A stretch of 55,677 nt of DNA, taken from a virus. A program made the position numbers and the translations under genes. Each line of letters begins with the position of its first letter. The first letter of the stretch is position 1. The notes below the pieces were generated by a model. It was not told the DNA's origin, did not search any database, and was given only the letters and a program-made list of their open reading frames with translations. Location: IMG/VR virus record IMGVR_UViG_3300008954_000068, positions 1 through 55,677 of that record; one strand, given 5' to 3'. This document shows positions 25,622-35,429 of the stretch, piece by piece.

Positions 25622-27874
25622 ATGGCTGAACAGCAATCTATGGACGAGCGCATCCGGAACTATCGCCAAGCGCAGCGTACTGCGATGGGCAAGACCCTTG
25701 CTGGTGCATACGACATTGGCCAGGGCATGGACCCGAAGTCACAGGCGAGCATGACATACCGGCACTTCGGTGGTCCGGAGATGAGCAAGAAGGACCGGGA
25801 GCAGTTGATGCTCCAGTATACACAGTTGGCGAGCGAGCTTCAGCAGTCCGCACAGCGCCTCCAGTCTCGGGGCTCTCGGGCTACTCGGGGTGAGGTTGGA
25901 GAGTTCGACAGGACGTGGGAAAAGCTAACGGAGTTGATGGGAAAAGCTTTGAGCCCCCAAGCGACGGTTGCCTCCAAGAAGATCGAGTCTGCTGCCAAGA
26001 AGCGGGACCATCATCTCGCAACCATCGATCAAGTTCGAGCAACTAATCCTGCGCTCAGATCCTTTGAGGAGTTGAAGCCTGACCAGCGGAAAGCGGTAGC
26101 TCAGTTAGAAGGGATGTGGAAAAGAGGCGATCCCAACTTCGGAAATCAGCTTTCTTTGTCCTTGGAGAAGATTGAGGACCCTTCCGAGTTTTCTGTTCTC
26201 ATGGATATTCTTGGGAAGCGTCTTGTTCGGGAGGGGCATCTTACACTTGAAGAGGGCCAGACAGCCCGGGAAGGGGTGCGCGACGAGGCCCTTAGCACGC
26301 TCTCACCATCAGAGCAGAGCAGGCTGGAAGACCAGTTCGATACTGGCGAGCAGTTGGTGAGCGATGCGATGAAACGGATCAAAGACGCGCAGGGTGAAGC
26401 CGATGCTGCCGAGAAGGAGATCCAACGGCACGTCGTAGGAGTCGATGCAGAGTCTCGGGAGCTTCTGAGAGTCTTGACAGAACAGAAGATTGCCCAGGCA
26501 AAGCTCAAGACTGGTGTGTTGGACAAGTTGGCTGCTGGAGAAGAAGTCGATCCAACCGCCCTCCAGTTCGCCATGAGAACCAGCACTGCGGTTGCTGCCC
26601 CTGGGCTAACTCCGATGGAGGTCACCGAGGAAGGACCCGAGCAGCCCTACGACTACATGAAGAAGGCGCTCGACCGCCTCTCCGTGATTCCTGATGACCG
26701 CTCTCTCTCTGGGCTTCGCCAAGAGATGATGGCGAGTGATGGGTTTGCTCAGTATATGGCCGACCGAGAGTTCCAAGACGAGGACTTCGCCTTCCGCCAG
26801 ATGATGCGGGAGTACAACAAGAAGCGTCGTCAGGCTGTCCGGTCTGACCGTCTCAAGGTTCGCCAGCAGAGAATCCAGGCGAGAGGAGAGGGAATCGCTG
26901 ACCAGATGATCGGCGTCGAGCCCGTCGATGACTACACCCGGAGGGAAGCGGCCCGCATTGCGGACGTGATGGAAGAGCCCCGCGAAGGTGCCGAGGTGAC
27001 GCTCGGTGGGCGGGATGTCGGAGAAGAAGGGCGTCCTTCGATTCGAGAGCGCCTTTCTATTCGGGACCGGGCACAAGAGCGGCTCCGCGAGCGCCAAGCA
27101 GAGCAGGGCGTTGACCCCCGTTACCAGGGCACTCTCCCCGAGCTTATCGAGGAAGACCTTGAGCTTGCTGACATGCCCGAAGAGCCAGCAGTGGCCGACG
27201 AGGCTGCGTTGGCTGCGCTCGATCCCGAAGCCGAGCTTTCCGAGGCAGAGAAGGCAGAAATCGTCGGAGCACAAGAGCCTGTTCCGGGCTTTGAGGAGCT
27301 TCGAGCCGATGAGGCAGCCGAAGAGGAGTTCATCGCTCCTGCCGAAGAAAAGTTCATGGAGGCCCTTGGTCCGGAGCTTGGCGTCACTCCGGGTGGCGAA
27401 GCGGAAGAGCTTCTTGGTGGAGAGGAGATTGAGGGTGCTGTCCCCCTGGGCAAGCGTGGAATCGAGGACATCGAGATTGGCGAGGAAGCGGGTGAGCGTC
27501 GAGAGCGTGAAGCCGGTGAAGCAGCAGTCAGCGCCCGGGAGGTAGAGGGAAGACTTGGTGGGGCTGCGGCCCGAAAGATGCAGTTCGCTCCTGAATGGTT
27601 GCTTGAACCAACCCGGGCCGCAGAGATGGCCCAGGAAGCAGAGCCGAGTCTGCCTAAACGGGAAGAGGAAGAACTCGGAGAGGTTGAAGAGGAGACTGCT
27701 CCTGAGGAAGAACTCGGAGAGGTTGAAGAGGAGACTGCTCCTGTAGGAGTCCGACTCCAATCCTCCTCGGGCCTTGGTCAAGCGGCCTTGGAGTCTTCTT
27801 CAGGCGGCTTACCGAACAGAGAGGATCTTCTCCGAGCACGAAACAGGGCAATCCAAGCATCACTGGTACAGTAG
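25622..27874 (+). CDS. Probable internal core / ejection protein, 750 aa
   Basis: Long helical, coiled-coil protein. Residues 1-480 are charged and helical; the C-terminal 270 residues are extremely acidic, with Glu-rich repeats. A 39-bp exact tandem duplication encodes two copies of EEELGEVEEETAP near residues 682-707. Position fits the middle podovirus internal protein (gp15-like). The acidic tail could mimic DNA or aid packing. No enzyme motif seen. Confidence 0.65.
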   Translation: MAEQQSMDERIRNYRQAQRTAMGKTLAGAYDIGQGMDPKSQASMTYRHFGGPEMSKKDREQLMLQYTQLASELQQSAQRLQSRGSRATRGEVGEFDRTWEKLTELMGKALSPQATVASKKIESAAKKRDHHLATIDQVRATNPALRSFEELKPDQRKAVAQLEGMWKRGDPNFGNQLSLSLEKIEDPSEFSVLMDILGKRLVREGHLTLEEGQTAREGVRDEALSTLSPSEQSRLEDQFDTGEQLVSDAMKRIKDAQGEADAAEKEIQRHVVGVDAESRELLRVLTEQKIAQAKLKTGVLDKLAAGEEVDPTALQFAMRTSTAVAAPGLTPMEVTEEGPEQPYDYMKKALDRLSVIPDDRSLSGLRQEMMASDGFAQYMADREFQDEDFAFRQMMREYNKKRRQAVRSDRLKVRQQRIQARGEGIADQMIGVEPVDDYTRREAARIADVMEEPREGAEVTLGGRDVGEEGRPSIRERLSIRDRAQERLRERQAEQGVDPRYQGTLPELIEEDLELADMPEEPAVADEAALAALDPEAELSEAEKAEIVGAQEPVPGFEELRADEAAEEEFIAPAEEKFMEALGPELGVTPGGEAEELLGGEEIEGAVPLGKRGIEDIEIGEEAGERREREAGEAAVSAREVEGRLGGAAARKMQFAPEWLLEPTRAAEMAQEAEPSLPKREEEELGEVEEETAPEEELGEVEEETAPVGVRLQSSSGLGQAALESSSGGLPNREDLLRARNRAIQASLVQ
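27665..27742 (+). repeat. 39-bp perfect tandem duplication within a CDS
   Basis: Bases 27665-27703 are repeated without change at 27704-27742. The unit encodes a 13-residue acidic block and keeps the frame. The exact identity of both copies suggests a recent duplication. Confidence 0.9.
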
Positions 27875-27877
27875 GCT

Positions 27878-30800
27878 ATGACGACTTCCAAGGAGCTTCT
27901 CGAACTCTATGGGGACTTCGTCAAGGAGCCCAAGGAGGAAGCTGCGCCCGAAGCAGAAGCGCCGCCGCCCGAGCCGCTGGAGCCGGAGACCGCTCCCGCC
28001 CCTCCGATTCCTAAGCTGGAGATTGCTGGGCAGCCCCCAAGCCCCCCTGTAGCCGCGCCGGAGCCCGAGCCGGTTGTGATCCCGCCAGTAGAGGAGGCCC
28101 CCGCACCCGCAGAGCAGTCGAAAGCTTTGACTCCGCTTGACCCGGAGTTTTGGGCGCAGGAAGCGGCAAAGCGGGAGGTCACCACCGAAGAGGATGTTTC
28201 TACGTGGTGGAAGGACGTAACCGAGGGCCCCCGGCCCGACGTAGAGGCGCAGCTTGAGCATGCCCCACCTCCGGGCGGATACCCCGAAGTGGACTACGGA
28301 GTAGACGAAGTTCTACTCCAAAAGAAGCCGCCTGCTGGATTCGATGAGGAAGTCCCTCGTTCCGTGCGGCTGCATCTCCTCCAAACCGGGGCGGTCAAGG
28401 CCCCGGAAATCGAGGGCAAGCCTGCTGGCTACGAGGCAGAAGCTCTTCTGGATGATGACCAGTTCTGGTGGGATGTTTGGCGGAAGCAGCGTCTCCAAGC
28501 TCCGGGCGTCCGCGAGCGGATGGGAGCCACCGTCCAGAAGGCCCAAGAAGAACTCCGTAAGAAGGAGGGTGTTGACCGGGCTCTTGAGTTCGCTCGGCGT
28601 ACTGTTCCCACTCGGCGCATTGCTGGCGTCCCGGGCCTTGCGGTTGGCTACCACGACATGCGCGACCGGGTGCAGATTCATATCGAGCGGGCGCTCATGG
28701 ATGCCGAGCCTGTTCACCCCCGCTACATCAGCCAAGCAAAGAAGGGCGAGATTGCAGCCCGGGCCCGCCAACTGGCTACCGCAGAGATGGGCCGGTACAT
28801 GGAATCGGGCCAAGACCGTATTCTTATTGACCGGTATGGCCGAGACGCAACTGAATGGTTGATGCGGCGGAACGCTCTTATCCGCCCGATTCTCGCCATT
28901 ACTTCGGGTGTTGAAGCTCCTGGAGAGGGGGAACCACGTACAGGTATCGGGCGTCTCCGCTCCGCTTCTGCACTCAACATGTTCGGGCGAATGGATGCGT
29001 CCACGATCTTCGCAGCGATGCTCCTGACGGGAGAGGGCCCGTCAGCCCGGAAGACGATTGAGACCATCCGCTCGGGCGTGGACATCTTCGATGCCGCCAA
29101 TCAAGTGGGCGAACTCTTCTTGGGCCTTGAGGAGGAGATGGAGGAAGGTCTCCAGAGGGAAGCCAGGATCGCTCGGGACCAGGGAGTCCCAGAAGAGGAG
29201 ATCCAGCAGAAGATTGAAGATGCCCGGTTCCGGTACAACTATGCTCGGAAGTGGGTGGGCACTACGGGCTCCGTTGGGGCGATCCTTTTCGCCCCTGATC
29301 CGATGAGTCTCACAGCTACGGGTGCAGCCATCGGGCCTAAGATGCTGTCTGCCCAAGTGAAGATGCGTAAGCTCCAGCAAGGGGAGAAGGCTTTCCGGGG
29401 CGCAGTAAAGGAACTCCGTACAACCCCGGCCACTGACGTGCGCCTCCGGGCCATCAAGAAAAAGCTCCAGGATATTGATCCGGTCTATGGCCGGGCATTT
29501 GATGTAGCTATCGGAGAAAAGCTGGCGCTTACAGGCGACATTCCTGGGGCAGCCCGGATGGCTCTGGACAAAGCAGCAACACTTCGGAGGGAAGCAGAAG
29601 AGCTTCTGGAGAAGGTGGCTGCGACCGCTGACGAGTTTGCCCAAGCAGAACTCAAGGTGCTCGCTGGATCCAAACAGGCTGAAGCCGCTACGCAAGAGTA
29701 TGCAGCTACCATCTTCCAGCAGACGTTCGAAGAGCTTCGGATGGAGAGGCTGCTCGAAGAGGAGGGCATGGCAGCCGCTCGAATCGAAGAGATCCTCGAC
29801 TCAGGCAAACTGCCCGCAGATGCAGACAAGGCTGCTGCGCGAGTCACGAAGCAACTGAAGAAAGATGTAAAAGACGCCAGGGCAGAAGTGGCGGCAGCCG
29901 AGGCTACACACAAGCCGTACTGGGAGTTGGAGCAGAAGGCAGCGAACTCCTATGAGGTTCATGTCCGGGTAGCCCTGAAAGGCACTCCATTCGATGGCTA
30001 TGTGCCCCTGCACATCTTTGCGCGGAAGGCAGATCCCGCACCTGTACTCTACCAGAAAACAGCCGATGGGCGTAAGGTCCCGAACCGTGACCCCAGTGGC
30101 CGCTTCGGGCCTGCCGCTACAGTTATCGTCGATGACGTAAAGCCTTGGCGTACCAATCGAGTCAAGATCGTGATGCGGCGCATGGATACTGGAGAGGAAA
30201 TCACGATCAAACAGAAAGTGGATCCCGACTTGATGGAGGGACTACGCAGGACTCGCAATGCAGTTCACAAGGCAACGAAGGAAGGGTTCCCCCACGCAGG
30301 GGCCTACGACGCAGCAACAAAAAGCCTCGGCAAAGCAGAGTTGGCGCTGAAAGTTGCCGAGGAGGGAGGGCTGCTCACACGGGGGATGGAGAGCCTCGCC
30401 AACATCAAGGGTGCCCGGAGAATCACGGGTAAGAAATACGACGCGGCCAAGAGAGCCGCCAAGATTGGTGACAAGGAAGTTGTACGCCTCCGGAAGATTA
30501 TTGCCGACGCTGGGCTCAAGTCTGTCCGCAAGAGCATCCAAGCAGACATGCTGGACAAGACCATGGTTCGGGCTGGAGATGCTCTGGAAGAGGTGGCCGA
30601 TGGGATGGCTGCATTCCTCAAATCTGCTCGAAAAGAGTTCGGCGGCATCAAGATGCTGGGCCGAACCAGTCGGGATGTAGCTGCCCTGGGGGCTTCCATC
30701 AGCGAAGAGAAGGTGATGAAGCTCGCGGATAGGGCTATCGCTGGGAGCCGAATTCGCTTTGACCGGGCTACCGACACGGCGACTGTGAACGTGGATAAGG

Positions 30801-33800
30801 TCCGGAGCGCAGTGCTCATGCGTTTGAACGAGCAGATGGGCAAGCCCGCTATCCGAGGGGCAACAGAAGTAGAGTGGAAAGCCTCGGAAGAACTCCTCGA
30901 AGAGTTTATGAAGACTCCCCAGGGGCGTCCGCTTCGAGAGGCTCTCAAGGCTACGCCCGAGCCCGAAGGAATGATGCTTGGGCCGACACTCCGTTATGAT
31001 GCCAAGCAAACCGAAGCCCTCCAGCAATCAATGGAGGATCTCTTCCGGTTCTCCGAGGCTCGCATCATCGGAGATACTGCCCGCCAATGGGGCCGAGCTA
31101 TTCACCTGGGCTTTCAAGACTTGGACCTCGCGGGCAAGTCTGGCGCCCGGCACCGCAGAATCATGTCTCTCTTGGGCAAGAGTATGCGCCTCTTGCAGAA
31201 CTCTGCCTCGCGAGTAGGGACCACAGGCGCAGACCTCGAAGCCGTTGTCAAGAGCTTCGATAATGTCCTCGACCAGTTCAAGCTGGAATGGCAAGCAGCT
31301 ACCACCGGCAAGCCGCACATGGAAGACGCCATCGCTTGGGTCGATTCCCGGGCCGAGGTAGCACCTAAACATGGGATGGCTCTCTGGGACATGATGACCG
31401 GCCAGGGAACCAAGTGGGAAAAGGCCAGGAGGCAGATCCTCACTGACCACCGGGCTGACCCGCGCTTCCTCCGGAAGTGGCAAAAGCTCCAGGATGAGCT
31501 ATTCCAGACGCCCATTGAGGATAAAGCCCGACGTGGGATTCTGGAAGCAAAGCTCGAACGGCTCCACAATGAGTATTTGAAGAAGCTGGACATGGACACG
31601 GCTCCAGTCGCCCTCCGGGCTTTGGGCCTTATGTGGACCCCCTCGGGCGCTCAAATCCCTTCCGCACAGGCGGCGCTTCTTATCCAGCACGCAGCCAAGC
31701 TCATCGAAACTTCCCCGGACTATCGCACCTTCGCCCAGAAGATGAGAGAGTTTACTGTAGCTACGGTAAAACACGTCGATATCAGCGAGGGAGTCGCTCA
31801 TGGGAAGGGCATCGCGGCTGTCGGCCTCGCAGGCACTCTGGGCTATGCCAGCCGGAGGCTGTCTGAAGTCGCTGCGGGACCCCTATCGGTGAAGCAGGCT
31901 GCCGACATGAATCGGCTGCTGCGGGGTGAGTACAAGGATATCGAAGACCTCAACGAGGCGCTCGAAGGCTTCAACCGCCTGGGCCTTCCCTTTACAGAAG
32001 AGAAGCACAAGCGGCTGGCCAGCCGTACACGCGCCCAAGTAGACCGGACCCGGGAACTCGTAGCGATGGCGGACGAGGGGGATGGTGTATTCGCATTCAT
32101 TCCCCGGAACATCCTGGAAGAGTTTGAGGCCAACCACGACAAGATCGTGAAGGAGCTTGCAGCGATCAACCGGTCAGGCGACCATGCAGGCTCTCTCGTC
32201 ACAGATGGGCTCAAGAACTACTACGGCTTGTGGCGCATGTCCCTGGTCTCTGGGCTTTTTACTCCGAACCCTCGGTACTGGACCAACAACATCTTCGGTG
32301 ATGCCAGCCAGATGTTTGTGGAAGTAGGAGCGCTCCGTTCAGGGGCGCAGTCCTTTACGAACGCCATCGCCAACATCCATCCCAAGCTCTACGACGCACA
32401 GCAGCAGATGATCAAGTCTGTGCAAGAGCGGTTCGGTGATGTTCCAGTCCTCCCGAGCGTGATCGAGAGCTTCTTCAATCCTTACCTGGGCCGCATTTTC
32501 AAGGGAGAGAAGGGCTTCTTCACATCTACGAAGGGGCGTGTCTATTCCTACGACACCGTTCGAAAATGGGCAGCCGAGGACGATGTTCTCGATACCTTCA
32601 TCCATGAAGAGCTTCACGCTCTGTACAACCGCAAGTTCAAGAACGAGTGGTCTACGCTCTTGTTTGAGGATGTTCCTGGTCTTTGGGCCAAGCACGCTGC
32701 TGGTGTGCAGCAGCGTCAGCGGATGGCGTTGTACTGCCAGCTTCTCCGCTCGGGCGAATCACGCGCCCTGGCGAAAGAGCGCACCCTCCGGGCTCTGTAC
32801 GACTGGAAGCATGGAATCGCAGAGTTGGAGATGCAGACCATTGCGAAGCCAGTAGTGTTCTGGCGCTTCTGGCGGCTGGCGATGAAGCAGATGAAGGAGG
32901 CTGCGATTGAGCCCTTGGTGAAGTCAACGCCTGAGATGTTTGTCCGAGCAGCTACCGGACAAACACAACTTGCTCGGATTCGGCAGCAAGCGTTCTTGGC
33001 TACCCGTCTCCCCGACCACATCGCGGGTGGGGATGAGAGCGTCTTGACTAAGACCGTCAGAGAGATTGACTTCCTAAACCACTTCGCTCGGAAATACTTT
33101 GCCGAGTGGTGGAAAACACGCATTATCACAGGGCCGCATCTCTTGGATCCCAACCGGGCTGCTTTCTTCCGTGAGATGTGGGGTCCCAACTACACGCACC
33201 AGATGAACGTGTGGCCCACGGCAACTATGCTCGACACGTTTATGATGGCTCGGATTATCCCTGCGGCGATTGGCGGCCTGTCTCTCCTGGGCACCACACC
33301 GGATGACCCGGGCTTTGCGGATCGTCGAGCGCGTATCGCAGAGGATTGGGAGACGCAGTTGGCTGAGCCTCTCCTCGGCACCGTCCTCCGGCCTTATGAG
33401 GAGATCCTACGATCTGCCCTTTCAATGTGGGATGTGGATCTGGACATTGAATCCCGGGGCCGTGAGCGCACACTCTCCCCCCACGATGAGTGGGTTCTCA
33501 AGAAGTTTGGGATGGAAGGATGGATCTTCCCAGGGAAGGCGGACGACGGGCGATCAAAGATGAGCAAGTTCGGGTACTTGGTCTACAAGCAAATCCCTTG
33601 GATCGGTACACAGGTTCCTGAGTATATCCGTACATTTATTACCGAGAATCCCGAGCTTGCAGGCGGCGACGTTACCTACATCGATCCTCGGACGGGCCAG
33701 CCCGTAACGACCACGTTGATTGAACGCGACTACATCCTGGGCATGTGGACAGCTTGGAAGAAGCTCACACGGTTCGGAGATACGAGATATTTCGATGCGC

Positions 33801-33907
33801 CGAAGAAGGCCGAGCGAGAAATCAAAGAGATTCGCCGTGAAATCCAAAAGGATTACCCGCCAGAGAAGCCATATAAGAGGCCCACGCGCATTCATATTCC
33901 CGAGTAG
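27878..33907 (+). CDS. Giant internal virion protein, 2009 aa
   Basis: The largest gene. It has a Pro/Glu/Ala-rich disordered N-terminus (1-90), helical and coiled-coil regions (to about 1000), and mixed domains. A conserved-looking stretch near residues 1450-1490 (LFTPNPRYWTNNIFGDASQM) resembles large polyvalent-protein-associated domains. The C-terminus is basic and helical. Size and order match the third podovirus core protein (gp16-like), which enters the host with DNA. An HEELH string (1576-1580) is present but lacks support as a zinc site. No transglycosylase motif found. Confidence 0.7.
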   Translation: MTTSKELLELYGDFVKEPKEEAAPEAEAPPPEPLEPETAPAPPIPKLEIAGQPPSPPVAAPEPEPVVIPPVEEAPAPAEQSKALTPLDPEFWAQEAAKREVTTEEDVSTWWKDVTEGPRPDVEAQLEHAPPPGGYPEVDYGVDEVLLQKKPPAGFDEEVPRSVRLHLLQTGAVKAPEIEGKPAGYEAEALLDDDQFWWDVWRKQRLQAPGVRERMGATVQKAQEELRKKEGVDRALEFARRTVPTRRIAGVPGLAVGYHDMRDRVQIHIERALMDAEPVHPRYISQAKKGEIAARARQLATAEMGRYMESGQDRILIDRYGRDATEWLMRRNALIRPILAITSGVEAPGEGEPRTGIGRLRSASALNMFGRMDASTIFAAMLLTGEGPSARKTIETIRSGVDIFDAANQVGELFLGLEEEMEEGLQREARIARDQGVPEEEIQQKIEDARFRYNYARKWVGTTGSVGAILFAPDPMSLTATGAAIGPKMLSAQVKMRKLQQGEKAFRGAVKELRTTPATDVRLRAIKKKLQDIDPVYGRAFDVAIGEKLALTGDIPGAARMALDKAATLRREAEELLEKVAATADEFAQAELKVLAGSKQAEAATQEYAATIFQQTFEELRMERLLEEEGMAAARIEEILDSGKLPADADKAAARVTKQLKKDVKDARAEVAAAEATHKPYWELEQKAANSYEVHVRVALKGTPFDGYVPLHIFARKADPAPVLYQKTADGRKVPNRDPSGRFGPAATVIVDDVKPWRTNRVKIVMRRMDTGEEITIKQKVDPDLMEGLRRTRNAVHKATKEGFPHAGAYDAATKSLGKAELALKVAEEGGLLTRGMESLANIKGARRITGKKYDAAKRAAKIGDKEVVRLRKIIADAGLKSVRKSIQADMLDKTMVRAGDALEEVADGMAAFLKSARKEFGGIKMLGRTSRDVAALGASISEEKVMKLADRAIAGSRIRFDRATDTATVNVDKVRSAVLMRLNEQMGKPAIRGATEVEWKASEELLEEFMKTPQGRPLREALKATPEPEGMMLGPTLRYDAKQTEALQQSMEDLFRFSEARIIGDTARQWGRAIHLGFQDLDLAGKSGARHRRIMSLLGKSMRLLQNSASRVGTTGADLEAVVKSFDNVLDQFKLEWQAATTGKPHMEDAIAWVDSRAEVAPKHGMALWDMMTGQGTKWEKARRQILTDHRADPRFLRKWQKLQDELFQTPIEDKARRGILEAKLERLHNEYLKKLDMDTAPVALRALGLMWTPSGAQIPSAQAALLIQHAAKLIETSPDYRTFAQKMREFTVATVKHVDISEGVAHGKGIAAVGLAGTLGYASRRLSEVAAGPLSVKQAADMNRLLRGEYKDIEDLNEALEGFNRLGLPFTEEKHKRLASRTRAQVDRTRELVAMADEGDGVFAFIPRNILEEFEANHDKIVKELAAINRSGDHAGSLVTDGLKNYYGLWRMSLVSGLFTPNPRYWTNNIFGDASQMFVEVGALRSGAQSFTNAIANIHPKLYDAQQQMIKSVQERFGDVPVLPSVIESFFNPYLGRIFKGEKGFFTSTKGRVYSYDTVRKWAAEDDVLDTFIHEELHALYNRKFKNEWSTLLFEDVPGLWAKHAAGVQQRQRMALYCQLLRSGESRALAKERTLRALYDWKHGIAELEMQTIAKPVVFWRFWRLAMKQMKEAAIEPLVKSTPEMFVRAATGQTQLARIRQQAFLATRLPDHIAGGDESVLTKTVREIDFLNHFARKYFAEWWKTRIITGPHLLDPNRAAFFREMWGPNYTHQMNVWPTATMLDTFMMARIIPAAIGGLSLLGTTPDDPGFADRRARIAEDWETQLAEPLLGTVLRPYEEILRSALSMWDVDLDIESRGRERTLSPHDEWVLKKFGMEGWIFPGKADDGRSKMSKFGYLVYKQIPWIGTQVPEYIRTFITENPELAGGDVTYIDPRTGQPVTTTLIERDYILGMWTAWKKLTRFGDTRYFDAPKKAEREIKEIRREIQKDYPPEKPYKRPTRIHIPE

Positions 33908-33946
33908 TCTGGACAGGGCAAGAGCAACGAGGTAGGATTCTCTTGG

Positions 33947-33963
33947 CTGCGTGAAGAACGCAG
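33947..33963 (+). promoter_or_regulatory. Hairpin in the 100-base gap before the decoration gene
   Basis: CTGCGT (33947-33952) pairs with ACGCAG (33958-33963) around GAAGA, about 45 bases before the next ATG. The 100-base gap (33908-34007) is the largest in this stretch and has no gene, so it could hold a promoter or processing site for the genes from 34008. No clear promoter boxes seen. Confidence 0.45.
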
Positions 33964-34007
33964 ACCCGCTGTCGAAGATGGCAGTGAGACTCAACCAGGA
34001 GTAAGTA

Positions 34008-34658
34008 ATGCCAAGCGTGAAGGCCAAATGGCTGAAGCCTGCAACCGATCTTCCCTTCGCAGAAGGGATTCTCGTCCTCAACAACAGTGGTGCTGCTGTC
34101 GCCGCGAATGACTTGGTCCTCATTTGGGGGGCCCAGGCAAATGCTTTGGCCATCACCCGGGCTGATGCAACGTCTGCGATTCGTACCTTCCCGGCGCTGT
34201 TCGTCGCGAAGCACGCAATCCCGAACAACCGTCGGGGTGTCATCGTTCCTTGGGTCCACGTCACGGACGTGAACACCGCTGCTGGTGCAGTCGGCGCTCC
34301 GATTTATGCGGCTGACGTTCCCAACAACGGTGGATGGTCCCTTACCCAGGGCACCTTCTCCCGTCAGGTGGGCGTGGTAACAGCGTCGAACGCTACGACC
34401 GGTTCCGTTCTCATTGCCCCCCAGGCATACGATGGCCCGGTGGCGAATCCGGCGAACTGGTTCAAGAGCGCCGAGATCACTGGGAATGCCGGGGCTCAAA
34501 ACACCCCCCATGGACTGGGCCGCGTTCCGAGCCTCGTGTTCGTGACGGTTGTAGATAATGCTGGTGGCCAAGCAGACATCGCAGAGGGGGCACACGATGC
34601 CACCAACGTAGTGATTACAGCTACAAACAATGCTGTCTACCGCGTCATCGCTGTCTAA
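34008..34658 (+). CDS. Virion surface protein with decoration-like and fibre-like parts, 216 aa
   Basis: The N-terminal 150 residues are beta-rich with short repeats (RRGVIVPWVHVTDVNTAAGA), resembling DUF2190-type decoration folds. The C-terminal 60 residues contain TPHGLGRVPSLVFVTVVDN, a pattern common in fibre-tip domains. AACCAGGAGTAAGTA precedes the ATG. Likely on the capsid or fibre surface. Confidence 0.7.
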   Translation: MPSVKAKWLKPATDLPFAEGILVLNNSGAAVAANDLVLIWGAQANALAITRADATSAIRTFPALFVAKHAIPNNRRGVIVPWVHVTDVNTAAGAVGAPIYAADVPNNGGWSLTQGTFSRQVGVVTASNATTGSVLIAPQAYDGPVANPANWFKSAEITGNAGAQNTPHGLGRVPSLVFVTVVDNAGGQADIAEGAHDATNVVITATNNAVYRVIAV

Positions 34659-34670
34659 GGAGGTGCCCCA

Positions 34671-35051
34671 ATGGGCGCTAACGTACAGCGAAAAACATGG
34701 ATCCGCGCTGAGTCGCTGGGGATTGGACTGGCTGGAGCACCGGTCGAGGTCTCACTCACGGATGTCCCTATCCGTGGGTGGATTCGCCGGGCTCGGTTGC
34801 AGACCAATACTGCGGGCCCTCCCAACCTGACCCTCGAAGTTCGCCAAGCGGCGGCAGGTGCGGGGCTGCAAGCAGTCTTGGCTTACAGTGCGACACCTGC
34901 ATCTCTCGACCAGGAAGAGGATCCAGGAGTATTCTACTCCATCCCTGCTGGGGCAACGAATCCCCTGCGCGGGACACTGTTTGTCGAAGTGTCTTCTTCG
35001 GTGAACCCTGACACGGTCAACCTCTCGCTTGATATCGAGCCTGCGATTTAG
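34671..35051 (+). CDS. Small beta-rich virion protein, 126 aa
   Basis: Alternating strands (VEVSLTDVPIRGWIRRARLQ, then NLTLEVRQAAAG, then LRGTLFVEVSSSVN) suggest a beta-sandwich. ATG after GGAGGTGCCCCA. It follows the decoration-like gene and may share its location. No family recognised. Confidence 0.7.
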   Translation: MGANVQRKTWIRAESLGIGLAGAPVEVSLTDVPIRGWIRRARLQTNTAGPPNLTLEVRQAAAGAGLQAVLAYSATPASLDQEEDPGVFYSIPAGATNPLRGTLFVEVSSSVNPDTVNLSLDIEPAI

Positions 35052-35060
35052 GGGAGAGCC

Positions 35061-35429
35061 GTGCCCGGTGACACGCCATACTCTCCAGAAGAGATTGAAG
35101 AGCTAAAAAGGCTATTCAAAGAGAACGCGCCTCCCGATGGTGTGATTACCTATAAGGGCCGTAGGGTTCGGTTGAAGCCTCCCGAGGTAGTCACGGTCAA
35201 GGAGGTTTCGATCACTTCCAATCCGTACATAGTCAAAGAGACTCCTTCCCTAAAAAAGTTGCGGGCATTGGCCCCGGATTTGACAGCCCCTATGAAGAGT
35301 ATGAGAGAAGATGCGGCCAGGAAGGCTCTTCGGAAGTCGTTTCCCCCTCCCGAAGATGGGCCTCTTGCTCCCATTGATCCCAAACTCCTCCTCCACGTGA
35401 AGGGGCTTGAAGAGGATGAGAAAAACTAA
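35061..35429 (+). CDS. Hypothetical protein with the shared basic motif, 122 aa
   Basis: GTG start at 35061 after GGGGAGAGCC. The N-terminal helix is acidic (SPEEIEELKRLFKENAP). Residues 76-92 (APMKSMREDAARKALRK) carry the same motif found at the scaffold C-terminus. Pro-rich afterward. Its stop overlaps the next ATG. Likely a head-associated protein; function unknown. Confidence 0.7.
   Translation: MPGDTPYSPEEIEELKRLFKENAPPDGVITYKGRRVRLKPPEVVTVKEVSITSNPYIVKETPSLKKLRALAPDLTAPMKSMREDAARKALRKSFPPPEDGPLAPIDPKLLLHVKGLEEDEKN

Noticed and set aside
32603-32617. HEELH string in the 2009-aa protein as a zinc protease
   Set aside because: The two middle positions include a charged residue, no third metal ligand is clear, and a five-residue match in 2009 residues can be chance.
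25622-33907. Tape-measure proteins of a long-tailed phage
   Set aside because: No tail tube, assembly chaperones or tail-tip genes accompany them; the order fits podovirus internal proteins better.
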